Shown here piece by piece: positions 35,227-43,811 of a stretch of 64,000 nucleotides of DNA. The stretch is from assembly GCF_019635455.1 (NCBI RefSeq), contig NZ_JAHBZJ010000006.1:124001-188000 (forward strand), written 5' to 3'. A program made the position numbers and the translations under genes. The notes beneath the pieces are model-generated. The model was not told where the DNA came from, did not search any database, and worked only from the letters and a program-made list of their open reading frames with translations. Numbering within the stretch: the stretch's first letter is position 1; each line of letters starts with the position of its first letter. The DNA is from Sphingomonas sp. (lineage in GTDB: Bacteria > Pseudomonadota > Alphaproteobacteria > Sphingomonadales > Sphingomonadaceae).

Positions 35227-36378
35227 TCACAGCCTCTCGATGATCGTCACATTGGCCTGGCCGCCGCCCTCGCACATCGTTTGCAGGCCGTAGCGGCCAC
35301 CGGTGCGTTCGAGTGCGCCGAGCAGCGTCGTCATCAGCCGCGCGCCCGTGGCGCCCAGCGGATGGCCAAGGGCGATCGCGCCGCCCTGTACGTTCACCCT
35401 TTCATGCGGAACGCCCAGTTCCCGCATCCACGCCATCGGCACGCTGGCAAAGGCCTCGTTGCATTCGAACAGGTCGATATCGTCGATCCGCATCCCCGCC
35501 TTTTCCAGGGCGCGGCGGGTGGCGGGAATGGGGGCGGTGAGCATCCACACCGGGTCGTCGGCCAGCACGCTCATATGATGGATGCGCGCGCGCGGGGTCA
35601 GGCCGTGATCCTTCACCGCGCGTTCGGACGCGATCAGCAATGCCGCGGCGCCATCGGAATTCTGGCTGGCGATGCCGGCGGTGATCCGACCGCCCTCCTG
35701 CACCGGTTTCAGCGCGGCGAGGCCGTCGAGCGTCGTGCCGGGTCGGATCGTCTCGTCGCGGTCGAGGGCGTCGAGCGGTGCGACCTCGGCGTCGAACCAG
35801 CCCTGGTCCCATGCCGCCTGCGCCCGCTGGTGGCTGGCGAGCGCGAACGCCTCCATCGCCGCGCGGTCCAGCCCCCATTTCTCCGCGATCATCTCGGCCG
35901 AATTGATCTGGTTGACTAGCCCGTCGCCATAGCGGGCGACCCAGCCGGTCGAGCCGGTGAAGGGATCGCCGAAGCCATAGGGCTGTCCGGCGAACATCGC
36001 GGCGCTGATCGGGATCGCGTTCATCGCCTGGCTGCCGCCGGCGACGACCAGCTCCTGGGTCCCGCTCATCACGCCCTGCGCGGCGAAATGCACCGCCTGT
36101 TGCGAGGAGCCGCATTGCCGGTCGATCGTCGTTCCCGGCACATGCTGGGGCAGGCCGGCCACCAGCCAGGCGGTGCGGCCGATGTCACCGGCCTGCGGCC
36201 CGATCGTATCGCAGCACCCCCAGACGCAATCGTCCACCGCGCCGGCGTCGATCCCGCTGCGGTCGATCAGCGCGCGCAGCGGGTGCGCGGCCAGATCGGC
36301 GGGATGGACCCCGGCCAGCGACCCTTTCTTGCGGCCCATCGGGGTGCGGACGGCGTCGATGATATAGGCTTCGGGCAT
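35227..36378 (-). CDS. fadA6: Acetyl-CoA acetyltransferase / thiolase, FadA6-like
   Basis: A 383-residue thiolase. The nucleophile is Cys89 in TIDRQCGSSQQA. The catalytic His is in GGAIALGHPLGATGAR and the second Cys is in MCEGGGQANVTII. Thiolases cleave 3-ketoacyl-CoA; FadA6 removes acetyl-CoA from the ring-opened MOODA-CoA intermediate of steroid C/D ring breakdown. It sits between the SDR (2 bases) and the small ACAD (6 bases). Thiolase identity is certain; FadA6 is by context. Confidence 0.88.
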   Translation of the reverse strand: MPEAYIIDAVRTPMGRKKGSLAGVHPADLAAHPLRALIDRSGIDAGAVDDCVWGCCDTIGPQAGDIGRTAWLVAGLPQHVPGTTIDRQCGSSQQAVHFAAQGVMSGTQELVVAGGSQAMNAIPISAAMFAGQPYGFGDPFTGSTGWVARYGDGLVNQINSAEMIAEKWGLDRAAMEAFALASHQRAQAAWDQGWFDAEVAPLDALDRDETIRPGTTLDGLAALKPVQEGGRITAGIASQNSDGAAALLIASERAVKDHGLTPRARIHHMSVLADDPVWMLTAPIPATRRALEKAGMRIDDIDLFECNEAFASVPMAWMRELGVPHERVNVQGGAIALGHPLGATGARLMTTLLGALERTGGRYGLQTMCEGGGQANVTIIERL

Positions 36379-36384
36379 GGATCC

Positions 36385-37320
36385 TCAGGCAAAGCTGTGT
36401 TCGGGGCCGATCGGATGCGCGCCGTCGAGCAGCGCCGCCTCCATTCGGTGATAGTGGAAATTGCGATCGCCCCATGCGCCGACCAGCGCCCAGCAGCGCT
36501 TCATCCAGAAATGGAGATCGACCTCATAGGTATAGCCCATCGCGCCATGGACCTGGATCGCGGTTTCGGCGGTGAGCCAGGCGGCGTCCCCGGCGGCGAG
36601 CCTGGCATGGCTGACGTGCAGCGGCGCGCTGGCGATCCGCGTCTGCATCGCGTCGGCGGCGCGAAGCACGACCGGCCAGGCGAATTCCAGCGCGACGGCA
36701 CAATTGGCGAGATGGTGCTTCACCGCCTGAAACGCACCGATCGGCTGGCCGAACTGTTTGCGCAGCTTGGCATAATCGGTCGCCTGATCGCGCATCGCCT
36801 CGCCGATGCCGATCAGCTGGGCCGCGCCCATCAGCGCGCCCAGATCGAGCAGCAGCGGATCGTCGCTCGCCGGCTGCGTGGAGCGGGCGAGCAGGCGCAG
36901 CGGATCGACGCTGTCGAGCGGTTCGCCGGTGCCGTCGGCGGTCCAGCCATTCGCCGCGTGCGCCAGCGGGACCGTGCGGTCGCCCGCGACGATGGCGCCG
37001 ATCTCCTCAACGCGGTCGTGCGCGGCGAGCCAGGGGACCGCGACCAGCGCGGTATCGACCAGCGGTTCGGCAAGGCAGGCGCGCCCCGCCTCGCGCGCGA
37101 CCAGCGCGCCCTCGACCAGCCCCAGCCCCATGCCTCCCTGCGCTTCGGGCGCGAGCAGCCCGGTCAGGCCCATTTCCACCAGCCCCTGCCAGATCGCCGG
37201 GTCGCGCGGACGCTCCTGCTGGTCGAGCCGGCGCAGCACATCGGTGCCGTGTGTGCCGGCAAGATAGTCGCGCACCCCGGCGGCCAGCGCCTCCTGATCT
37301 TCGGTCAACCGGAACGCCAT
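36385..37320 (-). CDS. Acyl-CoA dehydrogenase, small subunit
   Basis: A 311-residue ACAD-like protein starting at ATG 37320 (a GTG three bases upstream is also possible). It has the N-terminal MAFRLTEDQEALAAGVRDYL and a C-terminal IQVHGAMGYTYEVDLHFWMK. The length matches the short FadE32/FadE33 proteins of steroid clusters. The large partner gene ends at the same position (one-base overlap), so the two probably form one heteromeric enzyme. Confidence 0.87.
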   Translation of the reverse strand: MAFRLTEDQEALAAGVRDYLAGTHGTDVLRRLDQQERPRDPAIWQGLVEMGLTGLLAPEAQGGMGLGLVEGALVAREAGRACLAEPLVDTALVAVPWLAAHDRVEEIGAIVAGDRTVPLAHAANGWTADGTGEPLDSVDPLRLLARSTQPASDDPLLLDLGALMGAAQLIGIGEAMRDQATDYAKLRKQFGQPIGAFQAVKHHLANCAVALEFAWPVVLRAADAMQTRIASAPLHVSHARLAAGDAAWLTAETAIQVHGAMGYTYEVDLHFWMKRCWALVGAWGDRNFHYHRMEAALLDGAHPIGPEHSFA

Positions 37321-38483
37321 CACCCGGCTCCCATGCGGGGCAGGCCAAGCAGGCGTTCGGCGGCGATGTTGCGCTGAATCTCGTTCGACCCGGCATAGAT
37401 CGGGCCGGAGAGCGAGAAGATATACCCTTCCAGCCAGTCATTGGCGGCACCGTCGGCGCGCTCACGCAATTCCGCCGCCGCGCCCAGGATCAGCATCGCG
37501 GTGCGGTGCATGTCTCGATCGAGCTCGGACCAGAAGATCTTGTTGAGGCTCGCCTCCGCGCCGATCCGCCCCCCCGCCATGATCTTCGCGGCGACCATAT
37601 AGGTGTTGTAGGCATAGGCCTGTGCCGCACCCCACGCCGCGACCACCTTTTCGCGCAGGGCGGGGGAGGCGCTGTCGCGATGCGCGCGAAGCAGATCGAC
37701 CAGCCGCCGCGCGGTCGCCTGAAACCGTCCGGGAGAGCGAAGCATCAGGCCGCGTTCGAACCCGGCAGTCGCCATCGCCACCGACCACCCGTCGCCCTCG
37801 CCGGCCAGCCGGTTGTCCACCGGCACGTGGACATCGTCGAAAAACAGTTCGGCAAAGCCCGGATTGCCGTGCAGCTGGCGGATCGGGCGGCGGGTGATGC
37901 CGGGCGTATCCAGATCGAAGAGCAGGAAGCTCAGCCCCTTGTGACGGCTGCTGCCCTCCTCGGTCCGGAACAGGCCGAATCCCCAATCGGCGAAGGCGGC
38001 GCGGCTCGACCAGGTCTTCTGTCCGTTGATGACATAATGGTCGCCCTCGCGCCGGGCGGTCGTCTTGATCGCCGCCATGTCGCTGCCGGCGTCCGGTTCC
38101 GACCATGCCTGCGCCCAGATGACGTCGCCCGCCGCCATCGGCGGCAGGAACCGCGCCTTTTGCGCGTCATCGCCATATTCCATGATCGTCGGGCCGAGCA
38201 GGAAGATCCCGTTCTGGTTGGCGCGCAGCGGCGCACCCGCCCCCCAATATTCCTCCTCGAAGATCAGCCATTCGATGAGGTCGAGGCCGCGCCCGCCATA
38301 GGTTTCGGGCCAGGTCACCATGCTCCAGTTGCCGCTGGCGAGTTCGCGTTCCCATGCGACATGCTGATCATATCCCTCGCGGCATTCGAGCGTCGTCAGC
38401 GGTGCGGGCGGCAGATGCGCGGCGAGCCAGCTGCGCACCTCCTGCCGGAACGCCTGCTGCGTGGGGGTGAAGGCGAGGTCCAT
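37320..38483 (-). CDS. Acyl-CoA dehydrogenase, large subunit (FadE31-like)
   Basis: A 387-residue ACAD beginning MDLAFTPTQQAFRQEVRSWL. Key segments are AWSEPDAGSDMAAIKT, NGQKTWSSRAAFADWG and GPIYAGSNEIQRNIAAERLL. It overlaps echA20-like upstream and the small ACAD downstream by one base each. It presumably forms the second heteromeric dehydrogenase of the operon, acting late in the pathway, as FadE31-FadE32 does on 2-methyl branched intermediates. Confidence 0.88.
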   Translation of the reverse strand: MDLAFTPTQQAFRQEVRSWLAAHLPPAPLTTLECREGYDQHVAWERELASGNWSMVTWPETYGGRGLDLIEWLIFEEEYWGAGAPLRANQNGIFLLGPTIMEYGDDAQKARFLPPMAAGDVIWAQAWSEPDAGSDMAAIKTTARREGDHYVINGQKTWSSRAAFADWGFGLFRTEEGSSRHKGLSFLLFDLDTPGITRRPIRQLHGNPGFAELFFDDVHVPVDNRLAGEGDGWSVAMATAGFERGLMLRSPGRFQATARRLVDLLRAHRDSASPALREKVVAAWGAAQAYAYNTYMVAAKIMAGGRIGAEASLNKIFWSELDRDMHRTAMLILGAAAELRERADGAANDWLEGYIFSLSGPIYAGSNEIQRNIAAERLLGLPRMGAG

Positions 38484-39232
38484 CAGAATTTGGCCGCCTT
38501 GCCGGTTTCGACGAACGCGTCGCGCGACCGCTGGCTGTCCTCGTGCATGTACATTTCGAGGGTGAAGCCCTGTTCCCAGCGATAGCCGTGATCGACGTCG
38601 CGCGGTTCGAGGCCGTTGAGCGCTTCCTTCGCGATCACCAGCGCCTTGCGGCTCTTGCCGGCGATGGTCGCGCAAAAGGTGCGCGCCTCGGCCAGCAACG
38701 CCTCGCGCGGGACGACGGTTTCGATCGCGCCCAGGCGATGGGCCTCGGCGGCCGGGATTCGCCCGCCGGTGAAGAAGGCGGCACGCACCTTGTGCAGCGG
38801 CAGCATCCGCGACAGATGGCTGGCGCCGCCCATCGCGCCGCGATCGATCTCCGGCAGTGAGAAATAGGCGTCGTCGGCGGCGATGATCGTGTCCGATGCG
38901 CCGCAGATCCCGATCCCGCCGCCGATGACGAACCCATGTACCGCGCTCACGACCGGAACCTCCGCATCGCGCACCGCCTTGAAGGTCAGGTAATTGCCGC
39001 GATTGAGATCGGTGATCCGTTCGGGATGCGCCTGCATCTCCTTGATATCGACGCCGCCGCAAAAGCCCCTGCCTTCGGCGCGGATCAGGACGCAATGCAC
39101 GTCCTCCCGGGCCGAAACCTGGCGGATGATGCCAGGCAGTTTGAGCCAGGTCGTGGAATCGAACGCGTTGACCGGCGGCACGTCGAACACGATTTCGGCG
39201 ATGCGATCGCTCACGCTCCAGTTGATCGGCAT
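38483..39232 (-). CDS. echA20: Crotonase-family ring hydrolase, EchA20-like
   Basis: A 249-residue crotonase. The N-terminus MPINWSVSDRIAEIVFDVPP with PPVNAF, then RAEGRGFCGGVDIKEMQ, GGGIGICG and EIDRGAMGGASHLSRMLP match my recollection of EchA20 from the KstR2 regulon. EchA20 hydrolyses ring D of HIEC-CoA to give COCHEA-CoA. Comamonas ScdY is regarded as the equivalent. It is one base from both neighbours (ipdC-like and large ACAD). Assignment is by motif and operon context. Confidence 0.85.
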   Translation of the reverse strand: MPINWSVSDRIAEIVFDVPPVNAFDSTTWLKLPGIIRQVSAREDVHCVLIRAEGRGFCGGVDIKEMQAHPERITDLNRGNYLTFKAVRDAEVPVVSAVHGFVIGGGIGICGASDTIIAADDAYFSLPEIDRGAMGGASHLSRMLPLHKVRAAFFTGGRIPAAEAHRLGAIETVVPREALLAEARTFCATIAGKSRKALVIAKEALNGLEPRDVDHGYRWEQGFTLEMYMHEDSQRSRDAFVETGKAAKF

Positions 39233-40326
39233 CAGTCGGCTCCTTCGCGCACGGGCTGCGCGTCGCGTGTCATGAGGGCGTCGATCCGCGTGCGCGCCTC
39301 GGCTTCGATGCGGGCGACGAGGTCGGCGCAGCTCGGCAGGTCGTCCAGCCGCCCGGCGACCTGGCCGGCGGCCATCAGCCCGTTCCGCGAATCGCCCTCG
39401 ACCACCGCGCGCTGGAGCAGCATCGGCGCGGCGGCGGCGAGCATCGCCTGGGACAGCGGCTGTTCGCCATGCGCGGTCATCGCGCGCGCCGCGCCGATCA
39501 TCGTCCGCCAGCTCGCGCCGGTCTCGCGCTTCATCTCCAGCCCGGCGATCAGGCCGCGCCGCCACTTGCCCAGCGCGCCGCCGGCAAGAATGCGGTCGAG
39601 CATCGGGTTGCGGATCATCCGTTGCGGGATGCCGTCGATCCGGTCGGTGACCAGGATGTCGGCGGTCGTTGCGCCGGTATAGGCCGCCTTCACCGCCGCC
39701 GGGACCGGGCTGTCCGCCGTCATCATGAAGCGCGATCCCATCGCGATGCCGTCCGCCCCCCAGGCGAGCGCGGCGGCAAGGCCACGTCCGTCCGCGAACC
39801 CGCCGGCCGCCGCGACCGGCACATCGACCGCGTCGAGAATCTGGGGCAGCAGCACGGTGGTCGCCACCGATCCGGTATGCCCGCCGCCCTCACCGCCCTG
39901 TGCGGTGATCGCCTGACAGCCGAGCGCCACCATCTTCTGCGCGTGCTTGAGCGCGCCGACGGTCGGCATGCAGACGATGCCGGCGCGGCGGAACCGGTCG
40001 ATCATCGACGCGTCGGGACCGCGCCCGAAACTCACCGCGCCCACATGATCGGCATTGGCAAGGATGATCTCGACGATCTGCGCCGCGCCGGGCTGGAAGC
40101 TGTGGAAATTGACGCCGAACCTATGCCCCGTGCGGCGGCGCGTTTCGGCGATCGCGGCGTCGAGCTGCGTCGGCGTCATCACCGCGCCGGCCAGAAACCC
40201 GAACGCCCCTGCCTCGCTGGCTGCCGCGACGAGCTGCGGCGTCGCGATCCATCCCATCGCGGTCTGGATCACCGGCACGCGACATCCGAGCAGGCGGGTC
40301 AGGCGGGTGGCGAGCGGGGCGGTCAT
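39232..40326 (-). CDS. ipdC: Nitronate-monooxygenase-like flavoprotein, IpdC-like
   Basis: A 364-residue FMN-dependent TIM-barrel protein: PVIQTAMGWIATPQLVAAAS at the N-terminus, FGVNFHSFQPG, ITAQGGEGGGHTG (with the family His) and VAAAGGFADGRGLAAALAWG. Members are annotated as nitronate monooxygenases, but in steroid clusters this position is IpdC (ScdK in Comamonas), needed for C/D ring processing. It directly precedes echA20-like with one-base overlap, the same grouping as echA20-ipdABC in mycobacteria. Confidence 0.83.
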   Translation of the reverse strand: MTAPLATRLTRLLGCRVPVIQTAMGWIATPQLVAAASEAGAFGFLAGAVMTPTQLDAAIAETRRRTGHRFGVNFHSFQPGAAQIVEIILANADHVGAVSFGRGPDASMIDRFRRAGIVCMPTVGALKHAQKMVALGCQAITAQGGEGGGHTGSVATTVLLPQILDAVDVPVAAAGGFADGRGLAAALAWGADGIAMGSRFMMTADSPVPAAVKAAYTGATTADILVTDRIDGIPQRMIRNPMLDRILAGGALGKWRRGLIAGLEMKRETGASWRTMIGAARAMTAHGEQPLSQAMLAAAAPMLLQRAVVEGDSRNGLMAAGQVAGRLDDLPSCADLVARIEAEARTRIDALMTRDAQPVREGAD

Positions 40327-40330
40327 CGCG

Positions 40331-41239
40331 TCAGTCTTCGCCCGCCTGCTTCTTGTTGGCGCGGGCCATCGCCTTGCCGTCGAAGCCGGCGATATAGTCG
40401 CCCTTCACCAGCGTGTTGTTGGCGTGCGCGAAGTGATGATAGCCGAACGCGGCGTCGATCCCGGCATTCTTGCCGGCCAGCGTCTCCATGTGATTGCACG
40501 CCTGTTTGGCGAGTTGCAGCGCGAGCCGGGGCTGCTGCGCGATCCGGCCCGCGACCTTCGCGACCTCCGCGTCCAGATCGGCGCGCGCGACGACGCGGTT
40601 GACCATCCCCATCTCATAGGCGCGCTGGGCGCTCATCCGCTCGCCCAGGAACAGGAATTCCTTTGCGATCCGCACGTTGAGTTCGTGACAATGCGCGAAA
40701 TACTCGAGTCCCGGAAACCCCATCTGAAGCACCGGATCCTGGAAAAAGGCATCGTCCGACGCGATGATCAGGTCGCAGATCCAGGCAAGCATCAGCCCAC
40801 CGGCGATGCATCCGCCATGGACCTTTGCAATCGTCGGCTTGGGCAGGTCGCGCCAGCGCTTGCACATGCCCAGATATTGTTCCTGCTCGCGGATATAGGC
40901 CTTTTCCGCCCCGGCCTTGTTCGAATGATCGTACCACATCAGCCGGCGGTCGACCGGCGCGTGGAAATCGCGTCCGGGCGATCCGATGTCGTGGCCGGCG
41001 CTGAAATGCTTCGCGTCCGATGTGAGGATGATGCATTTGACGGCATCGTCATCGACCGCGCGGCGGAAGGCGTCGTCCAGCGCATAGGTCATCTGGCTAT
41101 TCTGGACGTTGTGGAATTGCGGCCGGTTCAGCGTGACCGTCGCGATCCCGTCGTGCGCGGCGTAGAGGACCGGCGCGTCGGTTTCGTAGACATGGTCGCT
41201 CGGGGTCGGCGGCTCGATGCCGTCGTCGAACTGGCTCAT
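40331..41239 (-). CDS. Enoyl-CoA hydratase/isomerase family protein
   Basis: A 302-residue crotonase, longer than the usual 255-265 because of a loop (HDIGSPGRDFHAPVDRRLMWY) after the CoA-binding segment. Family landmarks are VTLNRPQFHNVQNSQM, HFSAGHDIGSP (oxyanion hole) and HGGCIAGGLMLAWICDLIIA. It overlaps ipdB-like by four bases and lies four bases before ipdC-like. This is the second crotonase of the operon; its step may be hydration of an unsaturated side product, but this is not resolved by sequence. Confidence 0.86.
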   Translation of the reverse strand: MSQFDDGIEPPTPSDHVYETDAPVLYAAHDGIATVTLNRPQFHNVQNSQMTYALDDAFRRAVDDDAVKCIILTSDAKHFSAGHDIGSPGRDFHAPVDRRLMWYDHSNKAGAEKAYIREQEQYLGMCKRWRDLPKPTIAKVHGGCIAGGLMLAWICDLIIASDDAFFQDPVLQMGFPGLEYFAHCHELNVRIAKEFLFLGERMSAQRAYEMGMVNRVVARADLDAEVAKVAGRIAQQPRLALQLAKQACNHMETLAGKNAGIDAAFGYHHFAHANNTLVKGDYIAGFDGKAMARANKKQAGED

Positions 41240-42024
41240 GCAGTGGCTCCGCTTGCAGGTGGGTTGCCGGCGATCGCGCCGGCGCGCAGATCATGCGGGT
41301 CGAGCCGCGCGATGATGGCGAGCTGTTCCGCATCCGGAAGCGGAGTCTCGCCCGCGACCGCGTCGATCAGGTCGAATCCGGTCGCCCGCTCGACATCGAT
41401 CAGCGTCACGCCCGGATGCAGCGAGATGACGCGGATCGCATGGTCCGGTCCGCCGAAATCCATGACGCACAAATTGGTCACGATGCGGTGCAGCGCGATG
41501 CCCGAATAATTGGCGCCGGCGATCCGTCGCGCCGGATTGTAGCCGGGGCTGGACACCCGATCGACTTCGCCCGCGACGAACACGCGCGGCGAATGGACGG
41601 GGATGAACATCGAATTGGGATGGTAGATGCCGTTGCCGGGAAAGCCGCGCGCGCCCAGCATCTGGGTTTTCGGCTGGCGGTGCGTACCGCCCAGCGCCGA
41701 CAGGTTGGTCTGGCCGAACCGGTCGATCTGGGTCGGCGTCACCATCGCGTGGCGGCGGCCGGTCCACACCGCCGCGTCGAAAAAGCGCGAGAAGGGGAGG
41801 TAGCCCGCGCGCCGGGGCAGATCATATGCGCGCGGACCGATCGGGACCGGCTGTTCGACCAGATATGCCTCGCCATCGGTCATCATCAGGCCGGGCGAGT
41901 GGGTAAGCTTGGCCAGGCTCGCGCCCAGTCGCGGGACCGGGCCGATGCCGGTCGCGATCCGCTCCTGGTCGGTCCGGAAGGCGTCGGCGCAGGCGACGAT
42001 GCAGAGTTCGGCAAGCGTCGCCAT
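41236..42024 (-). CDS. ipdB: CoA-transferase-like hydrolase beta subunit, IpdB-like
   Basis: A 262-residue class I CoA-transferase fold subunit beginning MATLAELCIVACADAFRTDQ. Segments ASLAKLTHSPGLMMTDGEAY, TQIDRFGQTNLSA, GARGFPGNGIYH and DFGGPDHAIRVISLHPGVT agree with my recollection of IpdB. IpdAB is a ring-opening hydrolase that cleaves ring C of COCHEA-CoA, not a transferase, and lacks the usual catalytic Glu in IpdB. It overlaps ipdA-like by one base; Comamonas ScdL2 is the likely equivalent. Confidence 0.87.
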   Translation of the reverse strand: MATLAELCIVACADAFRTDQERIATGIGPVPRLGASLAKLTHSPGLMMTDGEAYLVEQPVPIGPRAYDLPRRAGYLPFSRFFDAAVWTGRRHAMVTPTQIDRFGQTNLSALGGTHRQPKTQMLGARGFPGNGIYHPNSMFIPVHSPRVFVAGEVDRVSSPGYNPARRIAGANYSGIALHRIVTNLCVMDFGGPDHAIRVISLHPGVTLIDVERATGFDLIDAVAGETPLPDAEQLAIIARLDPHDLRAGAIAGNPPASGATA

Positions 42025-42920
42025 CAGTAGATCGCCAGCGGCACGTTCATCACCGCCTCCGTGCCGCCCACGCGGTTCAGATAGGCCGCCTCGTCCGCGC
42101 CGACGAAATCCGGGGCCACCGCGTCCCAGTCGCCCGGATCGCGCGCCGCCTGCGCATAGGATTTGAACCAGCGCATATCCGGCCCGTGCAGCGGCGGCAT
42201 CGACGTGGGGTGCGCTCCGCCGGGTAGTTCGACGACGCCGGAAACGAAGCTGCGCTCGACGATATTGGCATGCACATCGCCGGGATGGCTGTCCTCCATC
42301 GCCGCGACCAGCTCCTCGCAGCTGACGAAGCAGCGCGCGGCGGCGCGGGCGAACCATTCGTCATAATAGGTGTCCGGCCCGAGGGCCTGGAGGTTGCCGC
42401 GCCGGTCACAGCGATGGACGTGGATCAGCGCCGCATCGAGCGGGATCGCCGGCATCGCCACCAGCACTTCGCCGTCGCCATAGGGCGATGTCACCGTCTT
42501 CAGCCCGCCCAGTTCGATCAGGTCGGTGCCAAGTCCGACACGGGTCGGCAGGAAGGGCAGGCCGAACGCCGCCGCCTTCAGCCCCCATTGGAACATCCCC
42601 TCGTCCAGTTCGAGCACCTCGATCTCGCCCGCCTCGCGTGCCTTGCGGAACCAGGGTTCGAGCGGGATCGCGTCGAGCGAGACGAAGGCGAAGACGAGCT
42701 TGCGCACCTTGCCCGCCGCGCACAGCATGCCGACATCCGGCCCGCCATAGGAGACGATGGTCAGGTCGCGAAGGTCGCTGCGCAGGATTTCGCGGACCAG
42801 CGCCATCGGCTTGCGGCGCGGACCCCAGCCGCCGATCCCCAGCGTCATGCCGTCGCGCAACTCGCCGACGATGTCGGCGGCGCTCATCCGTTTGTCGATC
42901 GCCTTCAACGGCCCTCTCAC
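42024..42920 (-). CDS. ipdA: CoA-transferase-like hydrolase alpha subunit, IpdA-like
   Basis: A 298-residue class I CoA-transferase fold subunit and the first gene of the 15-gene operon. Residues from MSAADIVGELRDGMTLGIGG through GPRRKPMALVREILRSDL, VSYGGPDVGMLCAAGKVRK and LDEGMFQWGLKAAAFGLPFL closely resemble IpdA as I remember it. Together with IpdB it opens the last steroid ring (COCHEA-CoA to MOODA-CoA) in the cytoplasm. The ATG at 42920 adds 11 residues before MSAAD; the internal ATG is an alternative start. Confidence 0.88.
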   Translation of the reverse strand: MRGPLKAIDKRMSAADIVGELRDGMTLGIGGWGPRRKPMALVREILRSDLRDLTIVSYGGPDVGMLCAAGKVRKLVFAFVSLDAIPLEPWFRKAREAGEIEVLELDEGMFQWGLKAAAFGLPFLPTRVGLGTDLIELGGLKTVTSPYGDGEVLVAMPAIPLDAALIHVHRCDRRGNLQALGPDTYYDEWFARAAARCFVSCEELVAAMEDSHPGDVHANIVERSFVSGVVELPGGAHPTSMPPLHGPDMRWFKSYAQAARDPGDWDAVAPDFVGADEAAYLNRVGGTEAVMNVPLAIY

Positions 42921-43031
42921 CTTTTATTTCGGCACAGGATGGGGACGGCGCGGGCGGGCCGATACTCCCATTTGGGGGCCTCGCCTTGCCGCTGCGGCAT
43001 TTAGGGTTCAGGCTCGATCGAAACGCTCGGC
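42921..43031. promoter_or_regulatory. Divergent promoter region of the steroid-ring operon
   Basis: This 111-base gap separates ipdA-like (leftward) from the SDR-LuxR pair (rightward) and must carry both promoters. No classical KstR2 palindrome is obvious by eye. It is the natural place for a binding site of the LuxR-type regulator. Confidence 0.5.
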
Positions 43032-43811
43032 ATGGACGGGGAGGATGAGGAGTTGGCGCAACGCGTCGCATTGGTGTCAGGGGGGACGCGCGGGTTGGGA
43101 CGCGCGATCGCGCAGCGGCTGTTGGGCGAGGGCTGGCGGGTCTTTGTGTGCGCGCGCAATCCCGCCGATCCGGTGACCGCGCCCGATGGCGCCGCCGCGA
43201 GCTTCATCGCCGCCGATCTGCGCGATCCCGGCGCGATCGCGGGGCTGGTCGATACGGTCCTGGGCGATGCGGGGCGGATCGACCTGCTGGTCAACAATGC
43301 CGGCGGGTCGCCCGCCGTCACCGTGGCCGACTCCTCACCGTCGCTGATTCAGAAGGTGCTGGCGCTTAACCTGACCGGGCCATTGTTGCTGGCGCAGGCG
43401 GCGGGGCCGGCGCTGCACGCGGCGGGTGGATCGGTGGTCAATATCGCCAGCATTTCCGGCACGCGACCGGCCCCCGGCACGGTCGCCTATGGCGCGGCGA
43501 AGGCGGGGCTCATCAACGCGACGCGCGGCCTGGCGATGGAATGGGCGCCGCATGTGCGGGTCAACGCGATCGTCGTCGGGCTGGTCGACAATGCCGATCA
43601 GGCCGAACATTATGGCGGTGCCGCCGGCGTCGCGCGGATCGCGCGCACCGTGCCGATGGGGCGGCTGGCGCGTGGCGAGGATATCGCCGCCTGCGTTTCC
43701 TGGCTGGCGAGCGACACCGCCGCCTATGTGACCGGCGCCGCGATCGAGCTGCATGGCGGGGGCGAGATCCCGGCCTTTCTTTCCCTCGCGGGAGAGACTG
43801 GCGGGGCATGA
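43032..43811 (+). CDS. Short-chain dehydrogenase/reductase
   Basis: A 259-residue SDR: VALVSGGTRGLGRAIAQRLL, NNAGGSPAVTVADS, then catalytic Ser and YGAAKAGLIN. The ATG at 43032 gives an acidic leader (MDGEDEEL); a TTG at 43053 with GGGGAGG upstream is an alternative start. It is transcribed divergently from the ring-degradation operon and overlaps the LuxR gene by four bases. It may be the second SDR of the pathway (Rv3549c-like), though that is inference. Confidence 0.9.
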   Translation: MDGEDEELAQRVALVSGGTRGLGRAIAQRLLGEGWRVFVCARNPADPVTAPDGAAASFIAADLRDPGAIAGLVDTVLGDAGRIDLLVNNAGGSPAVTVADSSPSLIQKVLALNLTGPLLLAQAAGPALHAAGGSVVNIASISGTRPAPGTVAYGAAKAGLINATRGLAMEWAPHVRVNAIVVGLVDNADQAEHYGGAAGVARIARTVPMGRLARGEDIAACVSWLASDTAAYVTGAAIELHGGGEIPAFLSLAGETGGA

